From: an uncultured Muribaculaceae bacterium
GTDB taxonomy: Bacteria; Bacteroidota; Bacteroidia; Bacteroidales; Muribaculaceae
Direction: 5' to 3'
Assembly (NCBI GenBank): GCA_910587915.1
Contig: CAJUOB010000015.1
Location: 1-61,048, forward strand
Length of the DNA stretch: 61,048 bases
Part shown: positions 49,581-57,192 of the stretch, piece by piece
Position numbering within the stretch: the first letter of the stretch is position 1
How the letters are laid out: each line of letters begins with the position of its first letter
Made by a program: the position numbers and the translations under genes
Notes under the pieces: model-generated
Seen by the model: the letters and a program-made list of their open reading frames with translations, nothing else
Database searches by the model: none
Told to the model about the DNA's origin: nothing

Positions 49581-50603
49581 TCATGATTCTTCGGGTGTTT
49601 TCACGTTGTGGTCGAATGACGGTGTGACTGCGTTGATTGCCATCAGAGCCGCCACATAAGTGGCTCCGAGCACAAAGAACTCTATGTGGAGCGGGAAAGC
49701 ACCGGCAAACCATCCGCCGGTGGCGAAGCAGAACAGCGCACCCCACAGGCATCCCTGGGTGATGAGGCATAGTGTGCACCATGCCTTGGCCCGGTACTTC
49801 TGGTACCATACGCTCCAGAACGAGAACGGGCAGCAACAAGCGTTGATAAGCGCCAGATAGGATATGTACTGCGGAAATACCAACAGACATCCCAGACTCA
49901 CGCCGAAGTATGCGAGGCCGACCTCGCTCCAACCGAAGAGCCCGAAAAATTTCGATGCTTTGGTGGAGAGTACCGTGTGGCAACCGGTCCGGTCGATGAG
50001 GCCGCATATGCTGTCGCCGGTGTCGGAGTGGATGTTGAGCGACTTGAGGGTCAGTTCATAGGCCACATATAGGCCTGCGCCGAAAATGAGCGTAAGTATT
50101 ACGGTCGATGTGTGCGCATATAAGCCGTTCGAAATAAACAGATAGGCGAATATGAACGTGGCGGCGGCAATCAATATCCACCGTTTTGCTTTCTGTGCAA
50201 TCTCGAAGAGATGATGCTTGTGGTAGTAGGGTTCGGCAGAACTTCTATCGGGGTAGGCCATCAGCACTACGCCTGTCCATGCCTTCAGGAAGTCGGGCAT
50301 GGGCATGCTGCGTGCATTGTTGCCGTCGCCGTCGTTCACTACCACCTGATCGGGCGACACTTGGCGCACTATCACGAACGAGTCGGCTACCCTCGCTATG
50401 AACGGCACGGGCAGCTGCGCGATGTCGGCTGCTTTGTCGGGCAGTGCAAGGGCCTCGTTCGGAATCCCGTAGCTTTCAAGCAGCTTGGAGAATCCGAACA
50501 GCGAGCGGAATGTCATTCCGTCGAAGCTCTCGTCGCTGTAAGCCTGCGTGTGCGGCACGCCGAGCTCGGAGAGAAAGTCGGTGAATATGCTTGCCTTGGT
50601 CAT
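49581..50603 (-). CDS. Vitamin K epoxide reductase family protein with degenerate C39-like N-domain
   Basis: The 340-residue protein has residues 1-120 resembling a C39 peptidase-like domain (SYGIPNEALALPDK, FIARVADSFVIVRQV) but lacking a catalytic cysteine there. Four or more membrane segments follow from about 140. VKOR features are the loop cysteines Cys200 and Cys208 and the active-site CxxC Cys276-Cys279 (AWCTLC). It likely reoxidises a thioredoxin-like partner with quinone, driving disulfide formation. The partner is probably the thioredoxin gene seven bases upstream; many VKOR proteins carry it as a fusion. Confidence 0.88.
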   Translation of the reverse strand: MTKASIFTDFLSELGVPHTQAYSDESFDGMTFRSLFGFSKLLESYGIPNEALALPDKAADIAQLPVPFIARVADSFVIVRQVSPDQVVVNDGDGNNARSMPMPDFLKAWTGVVLMAYPDRSSAEPYYHKHHLFEIAQKAKRWILIAAATFIFAYLFISNGLYAHTSTVILTLIFGAGLYVAYELTLKSLNIHSDTGDSICGLIDRTGCHTVLSTKASKFFGLFGWSEVGLAYFGVSLGCLLVFPQYISYLALINACCCPFSFWSVWYQKYRAKAWCTLCLITQGCLWGALFCFATGGWFAGAFPLHIEFFVLGATYVAALMAINAVTPSFDHNVKTPEES

Positions 50604-50610
50604 GGCCGTA

Positions 50611-50910
50611 TCAGCCTACGAATTGCTGTAACTTCTGGAGCAGGACGTTGCCGTCGAGTTCTCCGCTGTGACGCCACACCTGCTCCCCGTCGCAGTACAC
50701 TATGAAAGTTGGTGTCGAGTCGATGTTCTGTGCTTCGGCTGCGGCTTCCTCTTTGTCGACATCGAGCTGATATATTTCGACAGAGCCGTCGAGGAGTTCG
50801 CGTATCTGGGCTATTACGGGCATCATGCGCTGGCAGTGTGTGCACCAGGTGGCGTAGAATTCAATCATAACTACGCGCGATGAGTGGATGAGGTCGTTGT
50901 AATCAGTCAT
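50611..50910 (-). CDS. Thioredoxin-like protein
   Basis: The 99-residue thioredoxin fold has active site WCTHC near 22-26 and cis-proline in STPTFIVY near 64-71. There is no signal peptide, so either it is cytosolic or it is exported by another route. It precedes the VKOR-type gene by seven bases in one operon, which suggests that the two exchange disulfides. Confidence 0.92.
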   Translation of the reverse strand: MTDYNDLIHSSRVVMIEFYATWCTHCQRMMPVIAQIRELLDGSVEIYQLDVDKEEAAAEAQNIDSTPTFIVYCDGEQVWRHSGELDGNVLLQKLQQFVG

Positions 50911-51017
50911 TTTTCTTCTATTGAGATTAATGTATTGAGGCTAAGGAAGCAGGGCTGTATGGCCGCTGCTGATTCCGGGCCTTTGTCCAATTACAACGTT
51001 GATTTGCGGCGCTTGGT

Positions 51018-52097
51018 TCAGCGCTCTATGGTGCCCACGGCGCGGATATTTGTCACCGGGTGGGTGGGATCGTTCGATATCACCGATATGCGGGCGTTCA
51101 GAAGTGCTCCTTCGAGTTTGTCGGGCTGCACGCTTATGGTTATGCTTGCCTTTTTGCCTGGCTTGATGGCTGTGCGGTCGATTGTTGCGGTCACGCCGGG
51201 AGTGACGGTGTACACGCGGCGTATGTCGAGCGTCGATTTGCCCATGTTGGCTATTTCCACTGTGCGTGTCATGGTTGCGGCTGCTATGGAGAAAGTGCCG
51301 AAGTCGGCCGATGGATCAGCAATGTGTATCAGTGGCGATTTGGCAAGCTGCTTGGGTGTGAGGCGTGTGAAGTCCTCGTTGACAAGGGCTGTGAGAGGCA
51401 GCGGACAGATGGTGCTCGACAACGGGTCGGGCGACACGTAGAGCGTGTCCGATACCAGGCCGTAGAGGGGACAGCGGTCGGAGCGGAAGTAGAATATAAA
51501 TGAGCATTGTTCGCCCGGGGCCACGCGTTCGGGCGCGACTGTTACATCTACATACTTGGGCAGATTCGACACCGAAGGGCTGATGGAGTCGTGGCTCGAA
51601 TTGTAGGCTTTCAGAAAGAGAGTTTTGAGCTGTCCTTTCACCACATCGCCCATCATGGCCGCACCGCGTGCCAGCCTCAGCATCGATGTGCACTCGGCGG
51701 GATACTGCTGAGCCACGCTGGCCGAAGAACCCACCACGGTGCCTTCTATGGTAAGTTTCTGGCGCGATGCCTCGTAGCTGAGGTCGACGGCCACGTATTT
51801 CGAGAAGCGCCCGGGGCGTCCGGCCGGGTCGTAGGTCACTGTGATAGCGCCGGTATCGCCCGGGGCGATTGGAGCGCGGTCGTACTGAGGCGCTGTGCAG
51901 CCGCACGATGCTCTGGCGGCGACAATCGACACGGGTTCCGAGCCGGTGTTGACAAAGTGGAACACGGTCGAAACCCGACCCATGTTTTCGTCGAAGGCTC
52001 CGAAATTATGGTTTGTCTCAAGCCATTCGACCGAGTCGGTGGCATTGGCGGCGATGGCTGCAGCCGCGGCAAGTATGACGGTGGCAATTTTTTTCAT
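51018..52097 (-). CDS. Secreted DUF1573 protein
   Basis: From ATG 52097 the protein has 359 residues with a signal peptide (AAAAAIAANA, to about residue 20). DUF1573 modules contain FHFVNTGSEPVSIVAARASCGC near 46-67 and, at the C-terminus, VEIANMGKSTLDIRRVYT. They are Ig-like ASPM/SPD2/hydin-type folds. The role is unknown, probably periplasmic or outer-membrane associated. The much longer in-frame reading (to 52283) is rejected because a -7 box lies directly before ATG 52097. The stretch to the thioredoxin start (50911-51017) is empty. Confidence 0.85.
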   Translation of the reverse strand: MKKIATVILAAAAAIAANATDSVEWLETNHNFGAFDENMGRVSTVFHFVNTGSEPVSIVAARASCGCTAPQYDRAPIAPGDTGAITVTYDPAGRPGRFSKYVAVDLSYEASRQKLTIEGTVVGSSASVAQQYPAECTSMLRLARGAAMMGDVVKGQLKTLFLKAYNSSHDSISPSVSNLPKYVDVTVAPERVAPGEQCSFIFYFRSDRCPLYGLVSDTLYVSPDPLSSTICPLPLTALVNEDFTRLTPKQLAKSPLIHIADPSADFGTFSIAAATMTRTVEIANMGKSTLDIRRVYTVTPGVTATIDRTAIKPGKKASITISVQPDKLEGALLNARISVISNDPTHPVTNIRAVGTIER

Positions 52098-52104
52098 AGG
52101 GCTA

Positions 52105-52112
52105 CAAAGATA
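52105..52112 (-). promoter_or_regulatory. -7 box seven bases before the DUF1573 ATG
   Basis: On the minus strand TATCTTTG (52112-52105) is followed by TAGCCCT and ATG 52097. This predicts a leaderless or very short-leader mRNA. Confidence 0.6.
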
Positions 52113-52282
52113 CGAATTATCCTGAAGGTTTAGTGGTATTTTCATGAAATTTGTTGCATGATGGCGATGCGTCGGTAATGGCTTGTGCATCAGATGTGTT
52201 TGCCGCTGTTTTTCATTGTTTTTGTGAAGTGTTAAAATGCTGTTTGCGATTTTTTCGCGGACAGACCGGATTCTGGCGGCCA

Positions 52283-52290
52283 TACCTTTG
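52283..52290 (+). promoter_or_regulatory. -7 box of the 41-aa protein gene
   Basis: TACCTTTG (52283-52290) lies 22 bases before ATG 52313. The -33 is not clear. It could serve the whole capsid-like cassette. Confidence 0.55.
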
Positions 52291-52312
52291 CATCGAACAA
52301 AATAAATGCACT

Positions 52313-52438
52313 ATGGAAGAAACAACGAACCCCGCCGTAGAGTTGACCGAAGTCGCTCCGGCTCCGACTGAAGAAGTGGCTGCAGAGCCATCGCGCCCGG
52401 CATTCCTCGCCCACATCAGCGAGAGTTTCTGGGACTGA
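52313..52438 (+). CDS. Small acidic protein, 41 aa, unknown
   Basis: MEETTNPAVELTEVAPAP is followed by a Pro/Ala/Glu-rich stretch and a short aromatic end (FLAHISESFWD). A -7 box lies 22 bases upstream and the stop directly abuts an AT-rich repeat. The acidic, disordered leader with a compact end could suggest a peptide precursor, a scaffold or tail peptide of the capsid-like genes downstream, or a chance frame. No cysteine is present. I recognise no homologue. Confidence 0.5.
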   Translation: MEETTNPAVELTEVAPAPTEEVAAEPSRPAFLAHISESFWD

Positions 52439-52495
52439 ATTTAATTATGAATTAATGAATTGTGAATTATGGATTTTGAATTATGAATTGGATTG
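52439..52495. repeat. AATTATGAATTA repeat, direct units
   Basis: taattatgaattaatgaatt, gaattatgg and tgaattatgaatt units follow directly after the stop codon of the 41-aa gene. Unlike at 43857 and 48661, no inverse arm is seen. Confidence 0.6.
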
Positions 52496-52540
52496 GCTGA
52501 GGTCTATGGTGTCGCCATCTCGTCCTGAAAAACTAATCTC

Positions 52541-52640
52541 TCAACTCTTTTAACTCACTCAACTTCTTTAACTCTAAAAGGCTCTCTAAAAGCCATTCCC
52601 TTAACTCCTTTAACTTTCTCAACTTCTTTAACTTTCAAAT
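52541..52640. repeat. G-poor CAACTTCTTTAACT repeat
   Basis: A nearly G-free stretch with an exact 60-base period: 52541-52580 recurs at 52601-52640 (shared core ctcaacttctttaact at 52559 and 52619). It forms the leader of the capsid-like gene, whose ATG is at 52661. A related G-poor array lies at 60408-60475. Confidence 0.6.
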
Positions 52641-52660
52641 ACCAAAATACCTAAGCAAAA

Positions 52661-53899
52661 ATGATAACAACTCTCGAAACAATGGCGCAGCAGTCGCCTG
52701 AATTACTGCGAAACAGCATCGACGAGCGAATTGTGAAGGTTCGTCCTATGTCTACCCCCGTCGACCAGCTGTCGCGCTGCGGACGTGCTCGACATGCCGG
52801 CTCGATGACCGTGGAATACTATTCGGTCGATACTAAGAAAACCGAAGCGCGTGTGGCCGAGGATTTCAGCGGCGGACGCGGCAATAAGAAGTCCGACGAT
52901 CTCTACACATTCATAATCAAGACTTCCGACGATTCTCTGTTCGAAGTGTCCGAGACCATCCTCGTGCCCTCTATGCCGGGCTATGATGCCAAAGGGAATG
53001 TGGCCGGCGCACTGGTGCTCTATGTGGTCGACCGTCCCAGTTCAGGTGGAATCGAGGTGGCCCCGATCAATGGTAAGCGCATCGAGCAGATGGGCGAAGT
53101 GGCGGTGCAGCTCGGCGCTATGGCGGCAGGCACGTTGTTGGTGCGCATGGCCCGTGCGGCTACCGAGCTCGATGTGCAGACCGCACAGTTTGCGTCGTTG
53201 CCGCAGAAAGCGTCGAATAACTGCCAGATATTCAAGATGCAAGTGGAACAAAGCACGCTCGCCAAGATCGCGGATAAGGAAGTGGGCTGGAATTTCTCCG
53301 ACCAGGAAGAAGCCGCAATCATCGACATGCGTCTGGGCATGGAGAAAAATTTTCTGTTCGGTAGCCGTGCGCGTCTGTTCGATCTTACCAAGAACGAGCA
53401 TATATACTTCACCGGCGGTATATGGCCACAGGCCGGACGCGAGCACGAATTGCTGCTCGATGCCATGACAGAAGCCGACCTTGTGGATCTGTGCAGCGCG
53501 GCATTCTCGCTCAACAATGGTTCGCGCCGCAAGATTCTCATAGCCGGCACCGGTCTGGTCGAGGCTCTCAGTAAATTGCAGTACTCCAAAACTGTCACCG
53601 CCGGAGAGACCAAGGTGAAGTGGGGCATCGAATTCAAGGAGATACGTTCTAATTTCGGATCGCTCTATCTGCTGCATTCCGAGGTGTTCGACCAGTGTGG
53701 CCACCGAAACGACGGTTTTGTGCTCGATCCCGACTATATGACCAAGTATGTGCACGTGCCTTTCCAGGCCGAGACGCTCGATCTTCGTCGTTCGGGTCAA
53801 CGCAATACCGATGCGGTGGTGCTTACCGAGGCCTCTTGCCTGGTGCTGCGATACCCCGACGCCCACATGCGTGTAATCGGTCTTAAGGATAACGCATGA
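52661..53899 (+). CDS. Phage major capsid-like protein (SU10/DUF5309-like)
   Basis: The protein has 412 residues and no signal peptide. The pattern NCQIFKMQVEQSTLAKIADKE, NFSDQEEAAIIDMRLGMEKNFLFGSR and IYFTGGIWPQAGRE is like SU10-type (DUF5309) major capsid proteins of the HK97 fold. The C-terminal half (LIAGTGLVEALSKLQY, FGSLYLLHSEVFDQCG, VHVPFQAETLDLRRSGQRNTDA) continues that pattern. It is intact and has host-like composition. Its stop overlaps the next start (ATGA), followed by a portal-like gene. It may be a prophage remnant or a retained particle gene; no terminase, protease or tail gene is in the window. Confidence 0.65.
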   Translation: MITTLETMAQQSPELLRNSIDERIVKVRPMSTPVDQLSRCGRARHAGSMTVEYYSVDTKKTEARVAEDFSGGRGNKKSDDLYTFIIKTSDDSLFEVSETILVPSMPGYDAKGNVAGALVLYVVDRPSSGGIEVAPINGKRIEQMGEVAVQLGAMAAGTLLVRMARAATELDVQTAQFASLPQKASNNCQIFKMQVEQSTLAKIADKEVGWNFSDQEEAAIIDMRLGMEKNFLFGSRARLFDLTKNEHIYFTGGIWPQAGREHELLLDAMTEADLVDLCSAAFSLNNGSRRKILIAGTGLVEALSKLQYSKTVTAGETKVKWGIEFKEIRSNFGSLYLLHSEVFDQCGHRNDGFVLDPDYMTKYVHVPFQAETLDLRRSGQRNTDAVVLTEASCLVLRYPDAHMRVIGLKDNA

Positions 53900-54432
53900 A
53901 GCTCGTACTGACAAAAGAAGAAATGCTCAAGCGCCGGCGTATAGCCGGCGGCTTTGAGCCTCTTCGCACCGATTGCACTGTCGAAGATACTGCCGGAGTC
54001 GACATCAATGCTGTGCTGGAATCAGAGCTCCGTGCCAAGTATCTGCATCTGCTCGATCATGGACCTGTCGAAATGCTTGCAGCCGACGAGGTGGCTGCCT
54101 CGACTGCTGTAACTGATTATGTCGATGGTGGGTCGCTCCTCGAGGTGCCCCCGGAATGCCGTAGGGTGCTATCGGTGCGCTTGTCGGGATGGCTACGCGA
54201 GGCCCCGGTGCTGCCTGACGGTGAATATGCCCGCGTACTTGCATTGCAGCGCAACCGGTTCACGGCATCGGGCAGCGCTTCGCCGGTGGCCGTGTGCTGT
54301 CCCGATGGCCGCATCGCCGCATGGCCCGGTGCCCCGCATGCACAGGAAGTCATTGCCATAGTCGACCCGGGCCCCGACACCTATATCCTCGATGACGCAG
54401 CGCTCCCTTATCTTTTTAATTATGAATTATGA
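53896..54432 (+). CDS. Probable phage head-completion/adaptor-like protein
   Basis: The protein has 178 residues and is coupled by four bases to the capsid-like gene. It contains LESELRAKYLHLLDHGPVEML and VSVRLSGWLREAPVLPDGEY, without a family I can name firmly; the position between capsid-like and portal-like genes suggests a connector. The last residues (FNYEL and stop) are encoded by the AT-rich repeat that starts at 54417, so the original C-terminus may have been replaced. Confidence 0.5.
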   Translation: MKLVLTKEEMLKRRRIAGGFEPLRTDCTVEDTAGVDINAVLESELRAKYLHLLDHGPVEMLAADEVAASTAVTDYVDGGSLLEVPPECRRVLSVRLSGWLREAPVLPDGEYARVLALQRNRFTASGSASPVAVCCPDGRIAAWPGAPHAQEVIAIVDPGPDTYILDDAALPYLFNYEL

Positions 54433-54588
54433 ATTATGAATTGTGCCATCGTACACAAATAACTATCCAATTCATAATTTACCCCTCCAAAAAAAATCAT
54501 AATTCATAATTCTCTAATTCATAATTTTAAAAAAATCCCCGACAAGGTTCATAATTCATAATTCCCTAATTCATAATTTTAAAAAAAA
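54417..54588. repeat. AATTCATAATTCAT repeat block with tandem 50-base unit
   Basis: Direct units (aattatgaattatgaattatg) run from 54417, inverse units start at about 54470, so 54417-54480 can fold back on itself. A block starting cataattcataattctctaattcataattttaaa near 54497 recurs near 54549. The block supplies the stop codon of the upstream gene and the A-rich leader of the portal-like gene. Confidence 0.7.
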
Positions 54589-54589
54589 G

Positions 54590-55866
54590 GTGGACAGAAT
54601 ATTCGAGGCCGCTTATGCGGCATGGGCTGCCGGTGCGGCACGTAGGACGCGCCGCAGACGATACAAACGATTTACCTACGGCGACCAGTGGTGCGACATG
54701 GTCGAAGGCGCCGACGGACACCTCGTGCGCGAAGACCGCTTCATCTATCAGAGCGGAAAGCGTCCGATGACCAACAATCTCATCCGTCAGTTAGTGAAAA
54801 ATATCGTAGGACGCTACCGCACGCGATGTGCCGATGCCAAAGTATACTCCGCCCGCGATATTGCCAAGGAAGCCCGTCGCAATTGTCTTGCCGAGCTCGA
54901 CAGCCGCATGCTCGAGGAATTTCTGATCTCGGGATGTGCCGTGCAGAGGGTATGGCGCGGCGAACGCTTCGGCACAGATGGCACATGGGTAGACAATGTC
55001 GATCCCGAATCTTTCTTTGTCAACGATTTCCGCGACCCGCGCGGATGGGACATAAATCTCGTAGGCATGCTCCACGACATGAGCCTGCCCGAAATGCTCA
55101 ATTGTTTTGGTGGCGGCGACCCCGTTCGCGAAGCCGAGTTGACCCGCGTATTCGACAGTTGCTCGCATGCATTGCCACTATTCGGTGGCGAGTCGTCCTT
55201 TGGGTTCAGCGGCAAAATCGGACATTGCCGTATTGCCGAGGTGTGGACGCTCGACTCGCATCGGAGCGCCGACGATTCGCCCAAGCTCGTGTTCTGCTGG
55301 CATTGCCGATGGTATGCGGCCGATGGATCGCTGCTCGGCGAGTACGATTCGCCCTACGGCCATGGTGCCCACCCGTTTGCGGTGAAGTTCTACCCCTTGA
55401 CCGATGGCGAGGTGCATTCTTTTGTCGAGGACGTGGTCGACCAGCAGAAAGCCATCAACCGGCTGATGGTGCAGATCGACCATATAATGGCCACTTCTGC
55501 AAAAGGTGTGCTGCTCTTTCCGGTCGACCAGAAGCCTACCGACGTGTCGTGGAAGGATATATGCGAGCGTTGGGCTCTTCCCGACGGAATAATACCTATC
55601 ACCGGGCAAGGAACCCAAATGCCGCATCAGGTGGTGACAAAAACAACGATAACAACGGCGCTTATCAGCTGCTGCAGTTGCAGATGAAGCTCTTCGAGGA
55701 TGTGTCGGGAGTTAGCGAAGCATTGCTCGGCAAAGGGCTGTCGAATGCCCGTGGATCGGAACTCTACGAAAGCCAGGTGCGAAATGCCACCGTTGCCCTC
55801 GCGGATCTCTTCGACTCATTCGCGGCATTCACCACCGAGCGCAACCGTCTTCTTCTCTCTGCTTGA
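54590..55866 (+). pseudogene. Phage portal-like gene, frameshifted and short
   Basis: It starts with GTG 54590 (MDRIFEAAYAAWAAGAARRT). Frame 1 carries portal-type phrases such as DQWCDMVEGADGHLVREDRF, NNLIRQLVKNIVGRYRTR, VDNVDPESFFVNDFRDPRG and VEDVVDQQKAINRLMVQIDH, then ends at 55687 in non-matching sequence. The rest (YQLLQLQMKLFEDVSGVSEA, GLSNARGSELYESQVRNATV) continues in the -1 frame to 55866, with the switch at the A5 run 55639-55643. Together about 424 residues, shorter than usual portals. It is most likely a decayed gene; a programmed shift or assembly error is possible. Confidence 0.65.
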
Positions 55867-56003
55867 TTAATTATTTTATGGTTAAATATAGTTAAAATTG
55901 GCGAATAGATTTTGATTTGTATATTTGATTATGTATATTAACGCGGTAGATATTCGTATCATTTTAACCAAAGTCCAAAATAACCTTTAAATTCTATCCG
56001 TAA

Positions 56004-56135
56004 ATGAAGAACTATGTTGTAAACTTTGCGACACTCCTGTGCGCCGTTGCGACGCTCATAGCCCTCACGGCATGTCACAGCGATGAAATAGTATTGAGTA
56101 TTGTAGATATGATAAGAATCGCAAGTCTATCATAA
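56004..56135 (+). CDS. Small lipoprotein, 43 aa, possibly truncated
   Basis: MKNYVVNFATLLCAVATL is followed by IALTAC with the lipobox cysteine at 24, then only 19 residues (HSDEIVLSIVDMIRIASLS). This could be a true mini-lipoprotein or the 5' end of a broken lipoprotein gene whose remainder was replaced by the next lipoprotein gene, which starts a few bases after its stop. 55867-56003 is AT-rich and empty. Confidence 0.5.
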   Translation: MKNYVVNFATLLCAVATLIALTACHSDEIVLSIVDMIRIASLS

Positions 56136-56162
56136 TCAATGGCTATAAATAAGATAGTGCGT

Positions 56163-56594
56163 ATGCTTAAATCTATATATTATTTGTTTTTTTTCGGTGT
56201 GCTGTGTATTTTGCTGGTATCCTGCGAAACTCAGTATGGGGCTGAGGAAAACGATATGTCCTGGGGCTTGGTGTCGGTTAGCGATACTAAGGTTATAGAA
56301 GCGCGTGTGAATAAGAGAACAGCGTATGCCTCGAGTGGTCCCGAGGGCGGTATTGTAGTTTTTGACCCGTCGCCGGTGTTGGAAATGAATTCTGCTCATG
56401 GATCAGATATTGACACTGTAATATATCCAAATAATCATTTTGAATGTGATTGGTGTGAGGTTTCTCTTGAAGACGATAAATATGTTGTCACCTTTCCTGA
56501 AGACAGATCGGGAATTAAGCGTGAACTGAGAATCTACTTATCTGATGATTTTGCTTGGTATCGTGGCGATATTATCCTGCAGCGGCATCCGTAA
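56163..56594 (+). CDS. Small BACON-like lipoprotein, copy 1
   Basis: A 143-residue reading from ATG 56163 has a lipoprotein signal ending CILLVSC (Cys21). A longer in-frame ATG (56139) adds eight residues, but the start shared with copy 2 is preferred. The C-terminal half, ECDWCEVSLEDDKYVVTFPE and RELRIYLSDDF ... GDIILQRHP, has the pattern of a BACON-type beta-sandwich (Trp, charged loop, then a final I-x-L-Q strand), which suggests surface glycan or mucin binding; this is tentative. A near-identical copy follows 70 bases later. Confidence 0.7.
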   Translation: MLKSIYYLFFFGVLCILLVSCETQYGAEENDMSWGLVSVSDTKVIEARVNKRTAYASSGPEGGIVVFDPSPVLEMNSAHGSDIDTVIYPNNHFECDWCEVSLEDDKYVVTFPEDRSGIKRELRIYLSDDFAWYRGDIILQRHP

Positions 56595-56662
56595 ATTATT
56601 ACATAGCGCAATAACGAGAACTATAGTGAGAGAATTATAAACATGAAGTGTGAATAGTGCGT

Positions 56663-57097
56663 ATGCTTAAATCTAGATATTTTTTGGTTTTTTTCGGGGT
56701 ACTGTGTATTTTGCTGGTATCCTGCGAAACTCAGTATGGGGCTGAGAAAAAGGATATGTCCTGGGGCTTGGTGTCGGTTAGCGATACTAAGGTTATAGAA
56801 GCGCGTGTGAATAAGAGAACAGCGTATGCCTCGAGTGGTCCCGAGGGCGGTATTGTAGTTTTTGACCCGTCGCCGGTGTTGGAAATGAATTCTGCTCATG
56901 GATCAGATATTGACACTGTAATATATCCAAATAATCATTTTGAATGTGATTGGTGTGAGGTTTCTCTTGAAGACGATAAATATGTTGTCACTTTTCCTGA
57001 AGACAGATCGGGAATTGAACGTGAACTGAGAATCTACTTATTATCTGATGATTTCGATTGGTATTGTGGCGATATTATCCTGCGACGGCATCCGTAG
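56663..57097 (+). CDS. Small BACON-like lipoprotein, copy 2
   Basis: A 144-residue product with the same lipoprotein signal (MLKSRYFLVFFGVLCILLVS then Cys21). An in-frame TGA lies just upstream, so only GTG 56657 or ATG 56663 can be the start. Differences from copy 1 are concentrated in the signal region, a KK for EN change after it, and an added Leu near the C-terminus (YLLSDDFDWYCGD). The same tentative surface-binding role applies. Confidence 0.7.
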   Translation: MLKSRYFLVFFGVLCILLVSCETQYGAEKKDMSWGLVSVSDTKVIEARVNKRTAYASSGPEGGIVVFDPSPVLEMNSAHGSDIDTVIYPNNHFECDWCEVSLEDDKYVVTFPEDRSGIERELRIYLLSDDFDWYCGDIILRRHP

Positions 57098-57150
57098 AGG
57101 GCGTTTGCTGGATTGCCGTTTGCTGAATATTCTTGTGTGATAGTGGAAAA

Positions 57151-57189
57151 ATGTGCATATTTGCAGGGTTAAACCTCAATTATGCACAT
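57151..57189. promoter_or_regulatory. Inverted repeat upstream of the sorted fibronectin-type gene
   Basis: atgtgcata (57151-57159) and tatgcacat (57181-57189) are perfect 9-base inverted arms. The first overlaps a -7-like catatttg (57156-57163); the second ends three bases before ATG 57193. It may be an operator or a start-occluding hairpin. Confidence 0.4.
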
Positions 57190-57192
57190 TTT

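Larger units (their letters stand above)
56155..57097 (+). repeat. Tandem duplication of a lipoprotein gene
   Basis: 56155-56594 and 56655-57097 are near-identical (offset 500 bases, with one extra codon in the second near 57040). Only a few substitutions separate the genes, so the duplication is recent or the copies are kept alike by gene conversion. The 60-base spacer is not repeated. Confidence 0.85.

Noticed and set aside
49066..49659. 197-codon plus-strand frame over the methyltransferase start and repeat copy 2
   Set aside because: It crosses an opposite-strand promoter, the start of a genuine gene and a terminator hairpin; there is no family match.
54688..55640. Arg-rich frame parallel to the first part of the portal-like gene
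   Set aside because: Up to about 55640 it is a shadow of the portal frame; only its last part (55640-55866) is real portal-like sequence, and this is reported as the frameshifted end.
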